From: Candidatus Woesearchaeota archaeon
GTDB lineage: Archaea; Nanobdellota; Nanobdellia; Woesearchaeales; GW2011-AR4
NCBI GenBank assembly: GCA_018303645.1
Contig: JAGVXR010000015.1
Coordinates: 1 to 27,862, forward strand
DNA: 27,862 nt
Reading direction: 5' to 3'
Position 1 is the stretch's first letter. Every line of letters starts with the position of its first letter. Below the pieces are notes generated by a model. The model saw only the letters and a program-made list of their open reading frames with translations. It made no database searches and had not been told where the DNA came from. The position numbers and the translations under genes were made by a program. Of the stretch, positions 1 through 7,532 are shown in pieces.

Positions 1-168
1 CTTCATCCCCCAGTCCATTTTTATCGTCTTGTTAGAATATATTTGAGTTTATAAAGGTTGTTGAAAATTTTGAGGTGTAAAGTTAACGTCACCTACTTAA
101 AATACTCTTAAAAATATTTAAAAAATGAACTATTTTTTGAGACAATAGCATAATCTCTTCCTTTTTCT

Positions 169-606
169 TTAATTTTTTATTTCTATAACTCTTTTACTTA
201 TGTACCTATAACTTATGAACCATACGAACACCATTATAGCTAATACTCCTAAAACTCTAACAATTGTTTGAGGAGGTATATCTATAAGCAATTTTTTTAG
301 GCTTCCGATAGCGATTAAAATCTCTAAAAAGTGAAAGGTAAAAAATAAATTTAACCATAATAGCAAATTTGAACTAAATTTATATAATTTTACTAATATG
401 AGTATATTTGAAGTTATAATTAGACATGTCAAAAAGCGAAAAATTAACCAAGTGATATCAATTTTAACATACTTCAAAGAACGTAAATCAAAATATAAAA
501 ATGAATAAAGTTGGTATAACAGATAGATTAAAAATAATAAAAATATAGTCCAGTACACTTTGTCCTTTCTATATTTATGAGTTGCTTTAAGTATAGGTGA
601 AATCAT
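169..606 (-). CDS. Four-helix membrane protein, unknown function
   Basis: A 145-residue protein that I do not recognise. It shows four hydrophobic stretches of about 20 residues, near residues 18-38, 51-72, 77-100 and 115-135, with lysines in the N-terminal tail and a basic C-terminus, so it should sit in the cytoplasmic membrane. The frame also has a TTG two codons upstream (612), but I take the ATG at 606 because a purine-rich AAGGA lies a suitable distance before it. It follows the trypco2-like gene by about 15 bases on the same strand, so the two are probably one transcript. The codons are very AT-rich compared with the housekeeping genes nearby. A membrane partner or effector of the upstream gene is possible, but this rests on position only. 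Confidence 0.7.
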   Translation of the reverse strand: MISPILKATHKYRKDKVYWTIFLLFLIYLLYQLYSFLYFDLRSLKYVKIDITWLIFRFLTCLIITSNILILVKLYKFSSNLLLWLNLFFTFHFLEILIAIGSLKKLLIDIPPQTIVRVLGVLAIMVFVWFISYRYISKRVIEIKN

Positions 607-621
607 AATCAATTCCTTTTA

Positions 622-912
622 TTATAACAAACCCCTCTTTCTTAGTAGATTCTTTTGTGCTTCCTTAATAGGGTCAATTTCTGGTTCTTTATCTGTAACT
701 GAAAATCTAATCTTTTGAAATTCTTCAGTTTTTTTATTTGCCCCAAGTTTCAAAACATTGAATGCAAAACTCCCATCAACACCTTTAGTTAATACAACAG
801 AAAGTTCAAAATCAATGGAATCTTTGAGTTTGATTCCATTCGGCAACCCCGCCATAATTTTAGTTATACTTTGATTTACAAATTCCGTTAAAGGCATACC
901 TTCTTCATCCAT
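622..912 (-). CDS. Trypsin-co-occurring domain 2 (trypco2)-like protein
   Basis: A 96-residue soluble protein. It has an N-terminal helix (LTEFVNQSITKIMAGL), a strand of the type IDFELSVVLTK, then FNVLKLGANKK and a last strand KIRFSVTD. This helix plus strands, with the E-x-x-V-x-x-T-K pattern, resembles the trypco2 family: small domains found beside trypsin-like proteases and other effectors in predicted bacterial conflict systems. The match is from memory of the family pattern and is not a computed hit. A strong AGGAGG (918-923 on the plus strand) lies five bases before the ATG and settles the start. The next gene is a four-helix membrane protein; no protease is visible within the window, though the island may continue beyond position 1. 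AT-rich codons suggest transfer. Confidence 0.55.
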   Translation of the reverse strand: MDEEGMPLTEFVNQSITKIMAGLPNGIKLKDSIDFELSVVLTKGVDGSFAFNVLKLGANKKTEEFQKIRFSVTDKEPEIDPIKEAQKNLLRKRGLL

Positions 913-969
913 TCAATCCTCCTAATCTTCCTTCTGTATAATAATCTTCCCATTTAGTTAAATAAATAT

Positions 970-2043
970 TTAATTCTTACCGACTTTTCCAATAAACCTC
1001 TCAATCTCCTCTTTTGTCGGCTTTATAACACCTTTCTCAGTTATAATCCCAGTTATGTATTTCGCTGGTGTCACATCAAAAGCAGGATTTTTTGCAGTGC
1101 TTTCCATGGGCGATATTCTAAATTTATTTATATTGCCTTTTTCGTCCATTCCATGCATATACAAAATCTCGTCTTCACTCCTTTCTTCAATTGGTATATC
1201 TTCTCCGGTTTTTGCACTTATGTCAAAAGTTGACGATGGCGCTGCAACATAAAACGGCACATTATTTTCTTTTGCAAGCACAGCCTTTTCATAAGTGCCT
1301 ATCTTGTTTGCAACATCGCCGTTCATTGCAATCCTGTCAGCTCCCACAATAACCATGTCAATTTTGCCCTGATTCATGAAAAATCCTGCTGCATTGTCGG
1401 CAATAATTGAGTGGCTTATCTTTTCCTGCGCTAATTCCCATGCAGTCAATGAAGCTCCCTGGTTTCTAGGGCGTGTCTCGTCTACATAAACAAAAATATT
1501 TTTCTTGCTGTAATGCGCAATCCTTATCGGCGACAAAGCAGTTCCAAAATCAACGCAAGCCAAAGCTCCTGCATTGCAGTGCGTCAGTATGTTCTGGTTA
1601 TTTTTTATTAATTGGTTGCCATGCTCGCCAATCTGCCTGCACATTTCAGCGCTCCAGTCAGCGTATTCATTTGAAGCTTTCAGCGCATATTTCTTTGCAA
1701 TATCGACGTCAAAATTGTCTAGAGCCTTGTTTAAAACAAAATCAATTCCGAAAGCCAAGTCATTTGCAGTCGGCCTTGTAGATTTCAAAACATATTCGGC
1801 TTTTTTCAGGTGAATTTTAAAAATTTCAAAATCTTTGCCTGTAAATTCAATGGCAGCCTGCGCAATGCCAAAAGCCCCAGTTGCGCCGATTGCAGGAGCT
1901 CCCCTGACAATCATTGTCTTGATTGCATCGGTCGTTTCAAGATGATTTTTTGACTGATAAATCTCGAATTTGTGCGGCAATAACTGCTGGTTTATCAAGT
2001 AAACAGAAGAATCCTGCATCCATACGGTTCTGGCTGTTGACAA
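970..2043 (-). CDS. mtnA: S-methyl-5-thioribose-1-phosphate isomerase
   Basis: MtnA converts methylthioribose-1-phosphate to methylthioribulose-1-phosphate in methionine salvage; it belongs to the eIF2B-like isomerase superfamily. The 357-residue frame carries the MtnA hallmarks: MIVRGAPAIGATGAFG near residue 45, HCNAGALAC near 155 with the catalytic cysteine, DETRP near 188, and GADRIAMNGDVANKIGT near 234 with the catalytic aspartate. Ribose-1,5-bisphosphate isomerase is a relative, but it lacks the N-terminal RGAPAIG block, so MtnA is preferred. The frame opens with TTG at 2043, bounded upstream by an in-frame stop. A TATA-like TTTAAAAA (2071-2078) about 28 bases upstream fits a leaderless start there; an internal ATG at 2019 is the alternative. 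It is divergent from apt, which would recycle the adenine released upstream in the same salvage route. Confidence 0.88.
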   Translation of the reverse strand: MSTARTVWMQDSSVYLINQQLLPHKFEIYQSKNHLETTDAIKTMIVRGAPAIGATGAFGIAQAAIEFTGKDFEIFKIHLKKAEYVLKSTRPTANDLAFGIDFVLNKALDNFDVDIAKKYALKASNEYADWSAEMCRQIGEHGNQLIKNNQNILTHCNAGALACVDFGTALSPIRIAHYSKKNIFVYVDETRPRNQGASLTAWELAQEKISHSIIADNAAGFFMNQGKIDMVIVGADRIAMNGDVANKIGTYEKAVLAKENNVPFYVAAPSSTFDISAKTGEDIPIEERSEDEILYMHGMDEKGNINKFRISPMESTAKNPAFDVTPAKYITGIITEKGVIKPTKEEIERFIGKVGKN

Positions 2044-2070
2044 GCATTAAACAGAAGTAATATTGTGTTG

Positions 2071-2103
2071 TTTAAAAAGATTGTTTAAGAAAATTTAAAT
2101 ATA
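2071..2103. promoter_or_regulatory. Divergent TATA boxes of mtnA and apt
   Basis: The 80-base gap between the two starts holds a TTTAAAAA at 2071-2078, about 28 bases before the mtnA start on the minus strand. It also holds TTTAAATATA at 2094-2103, about 26 bases before the apt ATG. Both spacings are those of archaeal TATA boxes of leaderless transcripts. No Shine-Dalgarno sequence precedes either start. Confidence 0.65.
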
Positions 2104-2123
2104 AGATTAAAAACCGGAATTTT

Positions 2124-2651
2124 ATGGACCTAAAATCAGTCATCAGGACAATCCCCAACTGGCCAAAGCAGGGAGTCATGTTCAGGGACATCACAACGCT
2201 TCTAAAAGACGCCAAGGCATTTAATTATGTAATTGACAAATTATGTGAAAGGTACAAAAATGACAACATAGACTTGGTTGCCGGCATAGAAAGCCGTGGA
2301 TTTATTCTTGGAGGGGCTGTTGCACACAGGCTGCACAAGGGTTTTGTGCCGATAAGAAAAGAGGGAAAATTGCCTGCAAAAACCAACAAGGAGCATTACG
2401 AGCTTGAATACGGAAGAGCAGTTGTAGAAGTCCATGTTGATGCAATTCCGAAAGGAGCGAGGGTTCTGCTAGTGGATGACTTGATAGCGACAGCCGGTAC
2501 ATTAATGGCATCAATAAACCTGATTGAAAAACTTGGCGGACAAGTAATTGAATGTGCTGTTATAATTGAACTCCCAGACTTACATGGAAGAGAAAAAATA
2601 GAAGCAAAAGGCTATAAATTATTCTCAATGGTGCAGTTCGAGGGGGAATAA
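2124..2651 (+). CDS. apt: Adenine phosphoribosyltransferase
   Basis: It condenses adenine with PRPP to give AMP and pyrophosphate in the cytosol. The 175 residues match the usual length of the family. The start IRTIPNWPKQGVMFRDITTLL is typical of APRT, IESRGFILG lies near residue 56, and the PRPP-binding loop VLLVDDLIATAGT is at 114-126 with the two acidic residues D118 and D119. The ATG at 2124 lies 26 bases after a TATA box and has no Shine-Dalgarno sequence, so it is probably leaderless. It is divergent from mtnA: methylthioadenosine phosphorylase, not in this window, would supply both the methylthioribose-1-phosphate for MtnA and the adenine for this enzyme. AMP could also feed the AMP phosphorylase at 25098-26582. 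Confidence 0.93.
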   Translation: MDLKSVIRTIPNWPKQGVMFRDITTLLKDAKAFNYVIDKLCERYKNDNIDLVAGIESRGFILGGAVAHRLHKGFVPIRKEGKLPAKTNKEHYELEYGRAVVEVHVDAIPKGARVLLVDDLIATAGTLMASINLIEKLGGQVIECAVIIELPDLHGREKIEAKGYKLFSMVQFEGE

Positions 2652-2652
2652 C

Positions 2653-2970
2653 TCAATTCCTCGGATCCTTCCAATCACTGCTGAAAGTCGCAAACCCAAG
2701 CGCTTTCGGAACCTCGACTTTTATCCCTTCACATTCAGCGACATCAGCTGCCTTTGAGACTGTGCCGTTGCAGTTTACAAAGAACTCGTCCCTGCAATGG
2801 ACAACTTCGCCCTTGTTTTCGCAGACAGCAGCAGTGTAAGTGCTGAACTCTAATGGTTTTGACTCTTTTATTATTTCAGCCTTTTCGCTATTGCCGCTTA
2901 TACTTAAAGCTACAAAGCTGAAAGAAGCCATAACTGCAAGTATTGCTATTAATATAACCAACCCCCTCAT
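2653..2970 (-). CDS. Small membrane-anchored extracellular protein, unknown
   Basis: A 105-residue protein not assigned to a family. Residues 4-24 form one hydrophobic helix (signal anchor), followed by an exported domain with four cysteines (in AVCENKGEVVHC, VNCNG and AECEG), which probably make two disulfides outside the cell. It ends one base after the apt stop on the opposite strand, so the two genes converge with essentially no spacer. It has no lipobox. The start is the first methionine, followed directly by RG and the hydrophobic stretch. Confidence 0.7.
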   Translation of the reverse strand: MRGLVILIAILAVMASFSFVALSISGNSEKAEIIKESKPLEFSTYTAAVCENKGEVVHCRDEFFVNCNGTVSKAADVAECEGIKVEVPKALGFATFSSDWKDPRN

Positions 2971-3073
2971 GGCATATACAAGGAAAGAACTAGTATTTAA
3001 ACCTTTCGGTTTTTGCTACTTTAGAGTGGTTAAAAGAGAAATATTTATAAACCGAATAACTGTGCTTTCTGAA

Positions 3074-3429
3074 ATGGCAGAAATTAAGCCTCTTGATGAA
3101 CTATTAGAGCATGAAAGTTTATTATTTACTGGTACTAATGAGCTGCTTTTCAGGTATGGGGAGCAAGGATACCAAGACTGCAAGGCATTAAAGATAAAGA
3201 GCATTAGGATATTAAGGAAAGATTCTACGATGAGCTAGATGCGAATGGTTTAAATTTTAATGATTTTCCTAAGTGTGGCGGTGGTGATGTAAAAGCTAGA
3301 AAGGAGAATGGGAGAACTATATTGTTTTTTGGCGGCAGAAGCAGAAATTATGGCAAATTCGATGAAAACCTGCTTAGAAAAACGCTTGACGCTCATTTAA
3401 ACAAAAAAATAAAATATGAAATAAATTAA
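3074..3429 (+). pseudogene. Frameshifted phosphohistidine phosphatase (Janus/Ocnus)-like gene
   Basis: The ATG at 3074 follows a TATA box (TTTATAAA, 3044-3051) by about 26 bases and opens a frame that stops at 3236-3238. A second frame, from about 3208 to the TAA at 3427-3429, continues the same protein: DIKERFYDELDANGL, then KCGGGDV, GRTILFFGGRSRNYGKFD and KIKYEIN. Restoring one G in the GG at 3207-3208 joins them into about 118 residues. The CGGG, ILFFG-x-S and YG-x-D blocks match the layout of the 14-kDa phosphohistidine phosphatase fold (CLGGGRI, IHVYGYSMAYG). The histidine expected about 22 residues before GGG is not seen, so enzymatic activity is doubtful even if repaired. A sequencing error, a decayed gene or programmed frameshifting are all possible. 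Confidence 0.5.
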
Positions 3430-3435
3430 CCTTTC

Positions 3436-4713
3436 TCACTTCTCCACAATCTCCCCGTATCCTATCAGCCTGAACCTGTTGCCAATCCTTCTGGAAATCG
3501 TGACTCTTTGCCCTGCATCAGCGCACACAGGCAGCTTCAGCCTGCATTTTATCTTGTTTTTTCTTAGTTCAATAACAATGCCGACAGTGGCAGCGGAATT
3601 AACATTCAGCATTAATGCTTCTGCCATTTTTATCGGCTCAACTGTAAGCTCATCTTTTGTGCCTACAACTCTCTGAAGCAGGTGCACATCAAGCACTAAT
3701 TCATTCCACACTTTTGGAAGCTTTCCGGGCAATCCAACCACAGAGCCTGTAAGCTGGTCTGACTTTACAATTGAAGGGTCCAGCGACGTCAAAACGCCGA
3801 TTGAGCCTCCTGGTGAAACCTGCTCCAAATTCTCGCCGCCCGAATTCAAGCTTGTTATTTTTGTAGCCAGCGGCTTCCAGACCTGCTGGTTTTTTTCAAT
3901 CACAACCCTTCCGGGCCTTATCTCTACAGTATCATCAACCTTCAGAATGCCCTGCTTCAGGCTTCCTCCCAGGACGCCGCCAACCAGCTTGTCAGGAGTT
4001 ATGCCGGGCTTGTTTATGTCAAAGCTTCTTGCAACAAGCATCAGCGGCTCTTTATTTGAATCTCTGGCCGGGGTAGGAATATTCTCGTCAATCACCTGCA
4101 TCAGCAAATTCAATCCAACCCTGTGCTGCGCAGAGATTGGCACAACAGGCGCATTTTCATAAGATGTCCCTTTGAGAAAATCCCTTATCTGCCTGTAATT
4201 TTCAAGGGCCTGCTCCTCACTCACCAGGTCTATTTTATTTTGCACCACAATGACGTTTTTGACCCCTATTATCTGCAAGGCCATGACGTGCTCCCTGGTC
4301 TGCGGCTGGGGGCATTCCTCATTCGCTGCGACTAGCAGCAAGGCGCCGTCCATGATTGTTGCGCCTGCTATCATAGTTGCCATCAGGCTTTCGTGCCCAG
4401 GCGCATCCACAAAGCTGGCTTTTCTTAGAGGAGCGGCTGCGGACTTGCAGATTGCGCAGCTCTCTTTTGTCGTGTAGGCTTTTGCCCCTTCGCATTTAAT
4501 GCACTTCCTGAATGTGGCATCGGCATAGCCCAGCCTTATTGTGATGCCCCTTTTCAGCTCTTCAGAATGAGTGTCTGTCCATTTGCCGCTCAGCCTTTCA
4601 AGCAGCGTGGTTTTTCCATGGTCGACGTGCCCGACCATCCCGATGTTAAGCACGGGCTGCTGCGGCAATTCCTCATGCTCTTGCTGCTGCTCATCTTTCT
4701 TCTTTCTAGCCAT
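3436..4713 (-). CDS. Translation initiation factor aIF2, gamma subunit
   Basis: The GTPase subunit of archaeal IF2, which brings initiator Met-tRNA to the small ribosomal subunit. It has 425 residues, slightly longer than the usual 410 because of a charged, glutamine-rich N-terminal tail (residues 1-20). The P-loop GHVDHGKTT is at residues 28-36, the G3 motif DAPGHE follows, and NKID is G4. A zinc knuckle with two CxxC pairs (CIKC and CAIC) lies between switch 1 and G3, as is typical for this subunit. The C-terminal domains 2 and 3 follow (GGVLGGSLKQG, RIGNRFRLIGYGEI). It lies downstream of S6e on the same strand, a gene pair often kept in archaea, but here separated by about 300 bases with hairpin repeats. 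Confidence 0.96.
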   Translation of the reverse strand: MARKKKDEQQQEHEELPQQPVLNIGMVGHVDHGKTTLLERLSGKWTDTHSEELKRGITIRLGYADATFRKCIKCEGAKAYTTKESCAICKSAAAPLRKASFVDAPGHESLMATMIAGATIMDGALLLVAANEECPQPQTREHVMALQIIGVKNVIVVQNKIDLVSEEQALENYRQIRDFLKGTSYENAPVVPISAQHRVGLNLLMQVIDENIPTPARDSNKEPLMLVARSFDINKPGITPDKLVGGVLGGSLKQGILKVDDTVEIRPGRVVIEKNQQVWKPLATKITSLNSGGENLEQVSPGGSIGVLTSLDPSIVKSDQLTGSVVGLPGKLPKVWNELVLDVHLLQRVVGTKDELTVEPIKMAEALMLNVNSAATVGIVIELRKNKIKCRLKLPVCADAGQRVTISRRIGNRFRLIGYGEIVEK

Positions 4714-4770
4714 ATTGTGGGTTTTGAAATCAATTTATTCTTAATAGGTATTTGAACATCTTTATTTTTT

Positions 4771-4790
4771 CAATCCGCCTTCGGCAAATA
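4771..4790. repeat. REP-like hairpin, short form
   Basis: The core CAATCCGCCTTCGGCAAATA contains a GCC-TTC-GGC stem-loop. Nearly the same core (AATCCGCCTTCGGCAACTAT) occurs at 26621-26640 downstream of the AI-2E-like gene. Both lie outside genes. Confidence 0.5.
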
Positions 4791-4816
4791 TTTTTGGTTT
4801 ATTACTATTTTATAAA

Positions 4817-4860
4817 TTCAATCCGTCGCTTCGCGACGTTAGTTACGCTCGGCGGCACAG
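4817..4860. repeat. REP-like hairpin, long form
   Basis: Starts TTCAATCCGT, then a GTCGC-TTC-GCGAC stem-loop, then TTAGTT and a GC-rich tail. The copy at 17916-17957 shares TTCAAxCCGT, the same hairpin layout with compensating changes (GTTGCC-TTC-GGCAAC) and the following TTAGTT. Conservation of pairing rather than sequence suggests a structured repeat. Confidence 0.5.
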
Positions 4861-5020
4861 GCGGGCACTGTTTTGCCTTATCTTTTTAGTTCACAGCCTC
4901 TCCGCCTCGCCAAACATTGTAATAAACATAGCAAGCTGGTTTCCTTAATCACACATGCCCCTAAAGGACGCTCTCGTTTATTTTTTGATTTGGTTTTTGC
5001 TGATTTTTATTATTGAAATT

Positions 5021-5500
5021 TTATTCCTTCTTTTCTTCCTTTTGCTCTTTTGCCGGCTTTTCCTGCTTTTTATCCTCGGTTTTGTGCTCCTTTACTTCAT
5101 TGCCTTCTTCCTTCGGCTCCGGCTTTTCCATGCCAAGTGCTTCGGCAAGCTTTTTATTCCCCTGCTTCACAACTTTCAGGTTTATTTGTGATATTCTTTC
5201 ATGGATTTTGTGCCCGCAGACTGTTTTTCTGCGCTTTATGCCCTTTGCACCGCCCCTGAAGCCCACGCCCCCGTATGTAACCAGCTTTTTCCTCAGGCCG
5301 AGAATGCCTCTCCTCATCGGGAAGCCGCAATAGTCAGAGCCTCCTGTAATCTGGAATTCATATCCGTTTATATCAAAGCTTTCCCCTTTTATCGTCTCGC
5401 CTATGTTCAGCCCGACAAAAGGCCTTGCAAGGCTGTCCTTCACTTCCTTCTGGTATGTTTTTCCGGACTGGTCTGAAATGCACAGTTTAAAGCTAACCAT
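5021..5500 (-). CDS. rps6e: 30S ribosomal protein S6e (eS6)
   Basis: A small-subunit ribosomal protein shared by archaea and eukaryotes. The first 125 or so residues cover the whole archaeal family: KLCISDQSGKTYQKEV at the start, the GFPMRRG motif, the glycine-rich GGVGFRGGAKGIKRRKTVCG and KIHERISQINLKV. The remaining 34 residues, from about 126 on, are a lysine/glutamate tail (EKPEPKEEG to KEEKKE) that is longer than in most archaeal S6e and is likely disordered. The ATG at 5500 is preceded by GGAGG on the minus strand (complement at 5507-5512), a usable ribosome binding site. It sits downstream of the antiporter and upstream of aIF2-gamma. Confidence 0.95.
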   Translation of the reverse strand: MVSFKLCISDQSGKTYQKEVKDSLARPFVGLNIGETIKGESFDINGYEFQITGGSDYCGFPMRRGILGLRKKLVTYGGVGFRGGAKGIKRRKTVCGHKIHERISQINLKVVKQGNKKLAEALGMEKPEPKEEGNEVKEHKTEDKKQEKPAKEQKEEKKE

Positions 5501-5557
5501 AGCAACCTCCCTATTTAGAATAAAAGCAAGAAATGATGTTTATTTAAATAGTTTGTG

Positions 5558-7282
5558 CTACAGTTTTGCAGCAGAAGCGCCTGTGCTGTAGCTTGGGGTG
5601 TAGTGCGTGCAGTCTATAAGCACGACTGAATTTTTTATGCAGTAAAAAGTCACCATTATAAGGGCGAAAGGTATTATATTTGCCCATGCGTCCAGATTCA
5701 GGGCGAACATGGCAAAAGGGAACAGCATTGCCGAGAAAAGCAGCAGCAGCGCAAGCAGCAGGTTGTTCAGTATCCTTATGCATTTTTTCAGGTTTCTTGA
5801 GCTGTCCACGTTTGTTAAAATGACTGCCAGCGTGTTGTGCATGGACTTCAGCTTCTTATAGGCAAGGCTCAGCAGGTAAATCATCAATGCGGAGCTGGCT
5901 GCGTAAAAGGCATATAATGCCAATGGGCTGTAATTGATATTGACCAGCAGCGCAACTCTCCTCAAAATGAAGAATGTAAACAGGATTATCACAAGCAGCG
6001 CAAAAGCCAGTCTTGACTCGGCTTTAAGCTTCTTTGTGAAAAATGTTTCTATCTCCATCTGGTCAAAAAACTTTCGCATGTAGCTTGAGAGCCTCTCGAG
6101 CTTCAGCTTTGTCTTCAGCGGCATTCTTGAGTTAAGCGCGTTGTGGAGGTTTTCGCTGTAGCTTATGCCTATGGACATCAGTATGGCGGTGATGAAGATG
6201 ATTGCTGCCGTGATTGTAACCAAGTCTATGCCTACTGCAAATTTCTGGCTTTCTTTTGCCACAAGCAGTGAAAACTCGCCTATGGACATCATAGCAATGC
6301 TTGAAAAAAACGGCTGCTCATTCTTGAAGTTTGCCAGCAGGAATGTAAGAAAGCCTATCGCGATGAGCCTAGAAATAAGTATTGTTACTATCAATGCCGA
6401 AATAAGGGCGATGTTTGACTCGACAGCCCTGAAATCAACAAGAGTTCCCATTGAAATGAAGAATATCGACGTGAAAATCATCGCATACGGGTGTATGGCC
6501 CTTCCGTAATCCTTTGCATTCGGCAGCGATGCTATTAAGCTGCCCGCTAAAAATGCGCCTGCAGAAGGCGTCAGTCCCAGGTAAAATGCAAAATAGCTGA
6601 ACAAAGCGCCTATGCCCAGTGAAAGAAAAGCCAAAACGGATTCGTCGCTGTTGTTGTTGAGTACTATGTTTATTCCAAATCTCAAAACTTTCATCATGAT
6701 GAAGTACGCAAACACCAGTATCGCTATTGAAAAAACAATATGCTCGAATGTTGAGAGAATGCTTGCGCTTGAGTTGGATACTCCCGAAAAAAATGTGAGG
6801 GTCAGGACAGCAAGTATGTCCTCTATTATCAGCACTGCGACGAGCAAAGGCACCTCTTTCCTGCTGAACATGTCCTTCTGCTCAAGAACCTTTACAACAA
6901 CAACAGTGCTGCTGAAAGAGAGTATAACGCCCACAAACAGCGCGACATTCACGCTGAATCCCAGGAGCAGGGTTGTTTCGTAGCCGAAAAACAAGACTAT
7001 CGCAAATTTCAAAAGCCCTATCAAAATTGATCTCGCGCCGAGCTTCATCATCTTTGAAACATCAAACTCGAGCCCGATAATAAACAGTATGAGTATTGCG
7101 CCGAATTCAGCCATTATATTAATCATATTGCCGTCTTTGACAAGGCTTAGTGAATTTGGCCCGATTATCGCCCCGACCAGCAGCATGCCGAATACAGCCG
7201 GCTGCCTGAACCTTGTTGCTATTATTCCTCCTATTATTGCGCACAAGAAGAGTACTCCTAAGCTGATAAGTTCTGTTGCCAT
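5558..7282 (-). CDS. Kef/NapA-type monovalent cation:proton antiporter (CPA2)
   Basis: An integral membrane exchanger of Na+ or K+ against protons. Residues 1-375 form the usual 12-13 helix CPA2 core: VFGMLLVGAIIGPNSL near residue 30, LILFIIGLEFD near 65, SFSSTVVVVKVLEQK near 125 and LTPSAGAFLAGSLIA near 235. The protein is 574 residues long. After the core there is a charged linker (about 385-415) and four further hydrophobic helices to the end, instead of the TrkA-N nucleotide-binding domain found in KefB/C, so nucleotide gating by that domain is not expected. The ion cannot be decided from sequence. It is the first gene of the run that continues with S6e, though the 57-base gap probably holds a separate promoter. 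Confidence 0.88.
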   Translation of the reverse strand: MATELISLGVLFLCAIIGGIIATRFRQPAVFGMLLVGAIIGPNSLSLVKDGNMINIMAEFGAILILFIIGLEFDVSKMMKLGARSILIGLLKFAIVLFFGYETTLLLGFSVNVALFVGVILSFSSTVVVVKVLEQKDMFSRKEVPLLVAVLIIEDILAVLTLTFFSGVSNSSASILSTFEHIVFSIAILVFAYFIMMKVLRFGINIVLNNNSDESVLAFLSLGIGALFSYFAFYLGLTPSAGAFLAGSLIASLPNAKDYGRAIHPYAMIFTSIFFISMGTLVDFRAVESNIALISALIVTILISRLIAIGFLTFLLANFKNEQPFFSSIAMMSIGEFSLLVAKESQKFAVGIDLVTITAAIIFITAILMSIGISYSENLHNALNSRMPLKTKLKLERLSSYMRKFFDQMEIETFFTKKLKAESRLAFALLVIILFTFFILRRVALLVNINYSPLALYAFYAASSALMIYLLSLAYKKLKSMHNTLAVILTNVDSSRNLKKCIRILNNLLLALLLLFSAMLFPFAMFALNLDAWANIIPFALIMVTFYCIKNSVVLIDCTHYTPSYSTGASAAKL

Positions 7283-7532
7283 TTGAAATTATGGGCAGAT
7301 AGATTAACATACTTCCTCATATTGAGAAAGCCAGCGGCGATGAGTCGCTATATCTATGTCCCAACGTCTTTTACGTTATTTTCTATATTGGTATACAAAA
7401 ATGTATATTAATAGTGTAAAAATGGTAATAACTTATATATAAAGGTTTTGTTTTTATATAGGTAAAATAAGGGAGGGTATATTTATTTACTATATAGAAA
7501 AGATAGGTTATAGATTATATTTGATTTTGTAA
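7283..7532. promoter_or_regulatory. AT-rich divergent intergenic region
   Basis: A 250-base gap between the divergent antiporter and hydrolase genes. It has several TATA-like stretches (TATATATAAA near 7434, TATATTTATTTA near 7480) and a small inverted repeat TATACA-AAAA-TGTATA at 7392-7407. No convincing open frame. The hydrolase GTG at 7533 follows ATTATAT by about 20-25 bases. The exact transcription starts cannot be told from sequence. Confidence 0.45.

Larger units (their letters stand above)
4714..5020. other. Intergenic region with hairpin repeats
   Basis: No convincing protein gene in these 307 bases between S6e and aIF2-gamma; short frames here are low-complexity. It holds two of the four REP-like hairpins described separately (4771-4790 and 4817-4860), followed by a GC-richer stretch to about 4920. 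A promoter for aIF2-gamma probably lies just before 4714, in the AT-rich bases 4725-4765. Confidence 0.6.

Noticed and set aside
970..2043. Ribose-1,5-bisphosphate isomerase instead of MtnA
   Set aside because: The MIVRGAPAIGATGAFG block and the GADRIAMNGDVANKIGT form are those of MtnA; the ribose-1,5-bisphosphate isomerase is shorter at the N-terminus and lacks RGAPAIG.
2840..3238. 132-residue plus-strand frame starting at 2840
   Set aside because: Its first half is the antisense of the small anchored protein at 2653-2970; only the part from the ATG at 3074, after a TATA box, belongs to a gene.
4955..5500. Plus-strand frames opposite S6e rich in phenylalanine and leucine
   Set aside because: They are the complement of the lysine/glutamate-rich tail of S6e and not real membrane proteins.
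6165..6983. Plus-strand frames opposite the antiporter
   Set aside because: They are shadows of the antiporter reading frame, with no start signals of their own.
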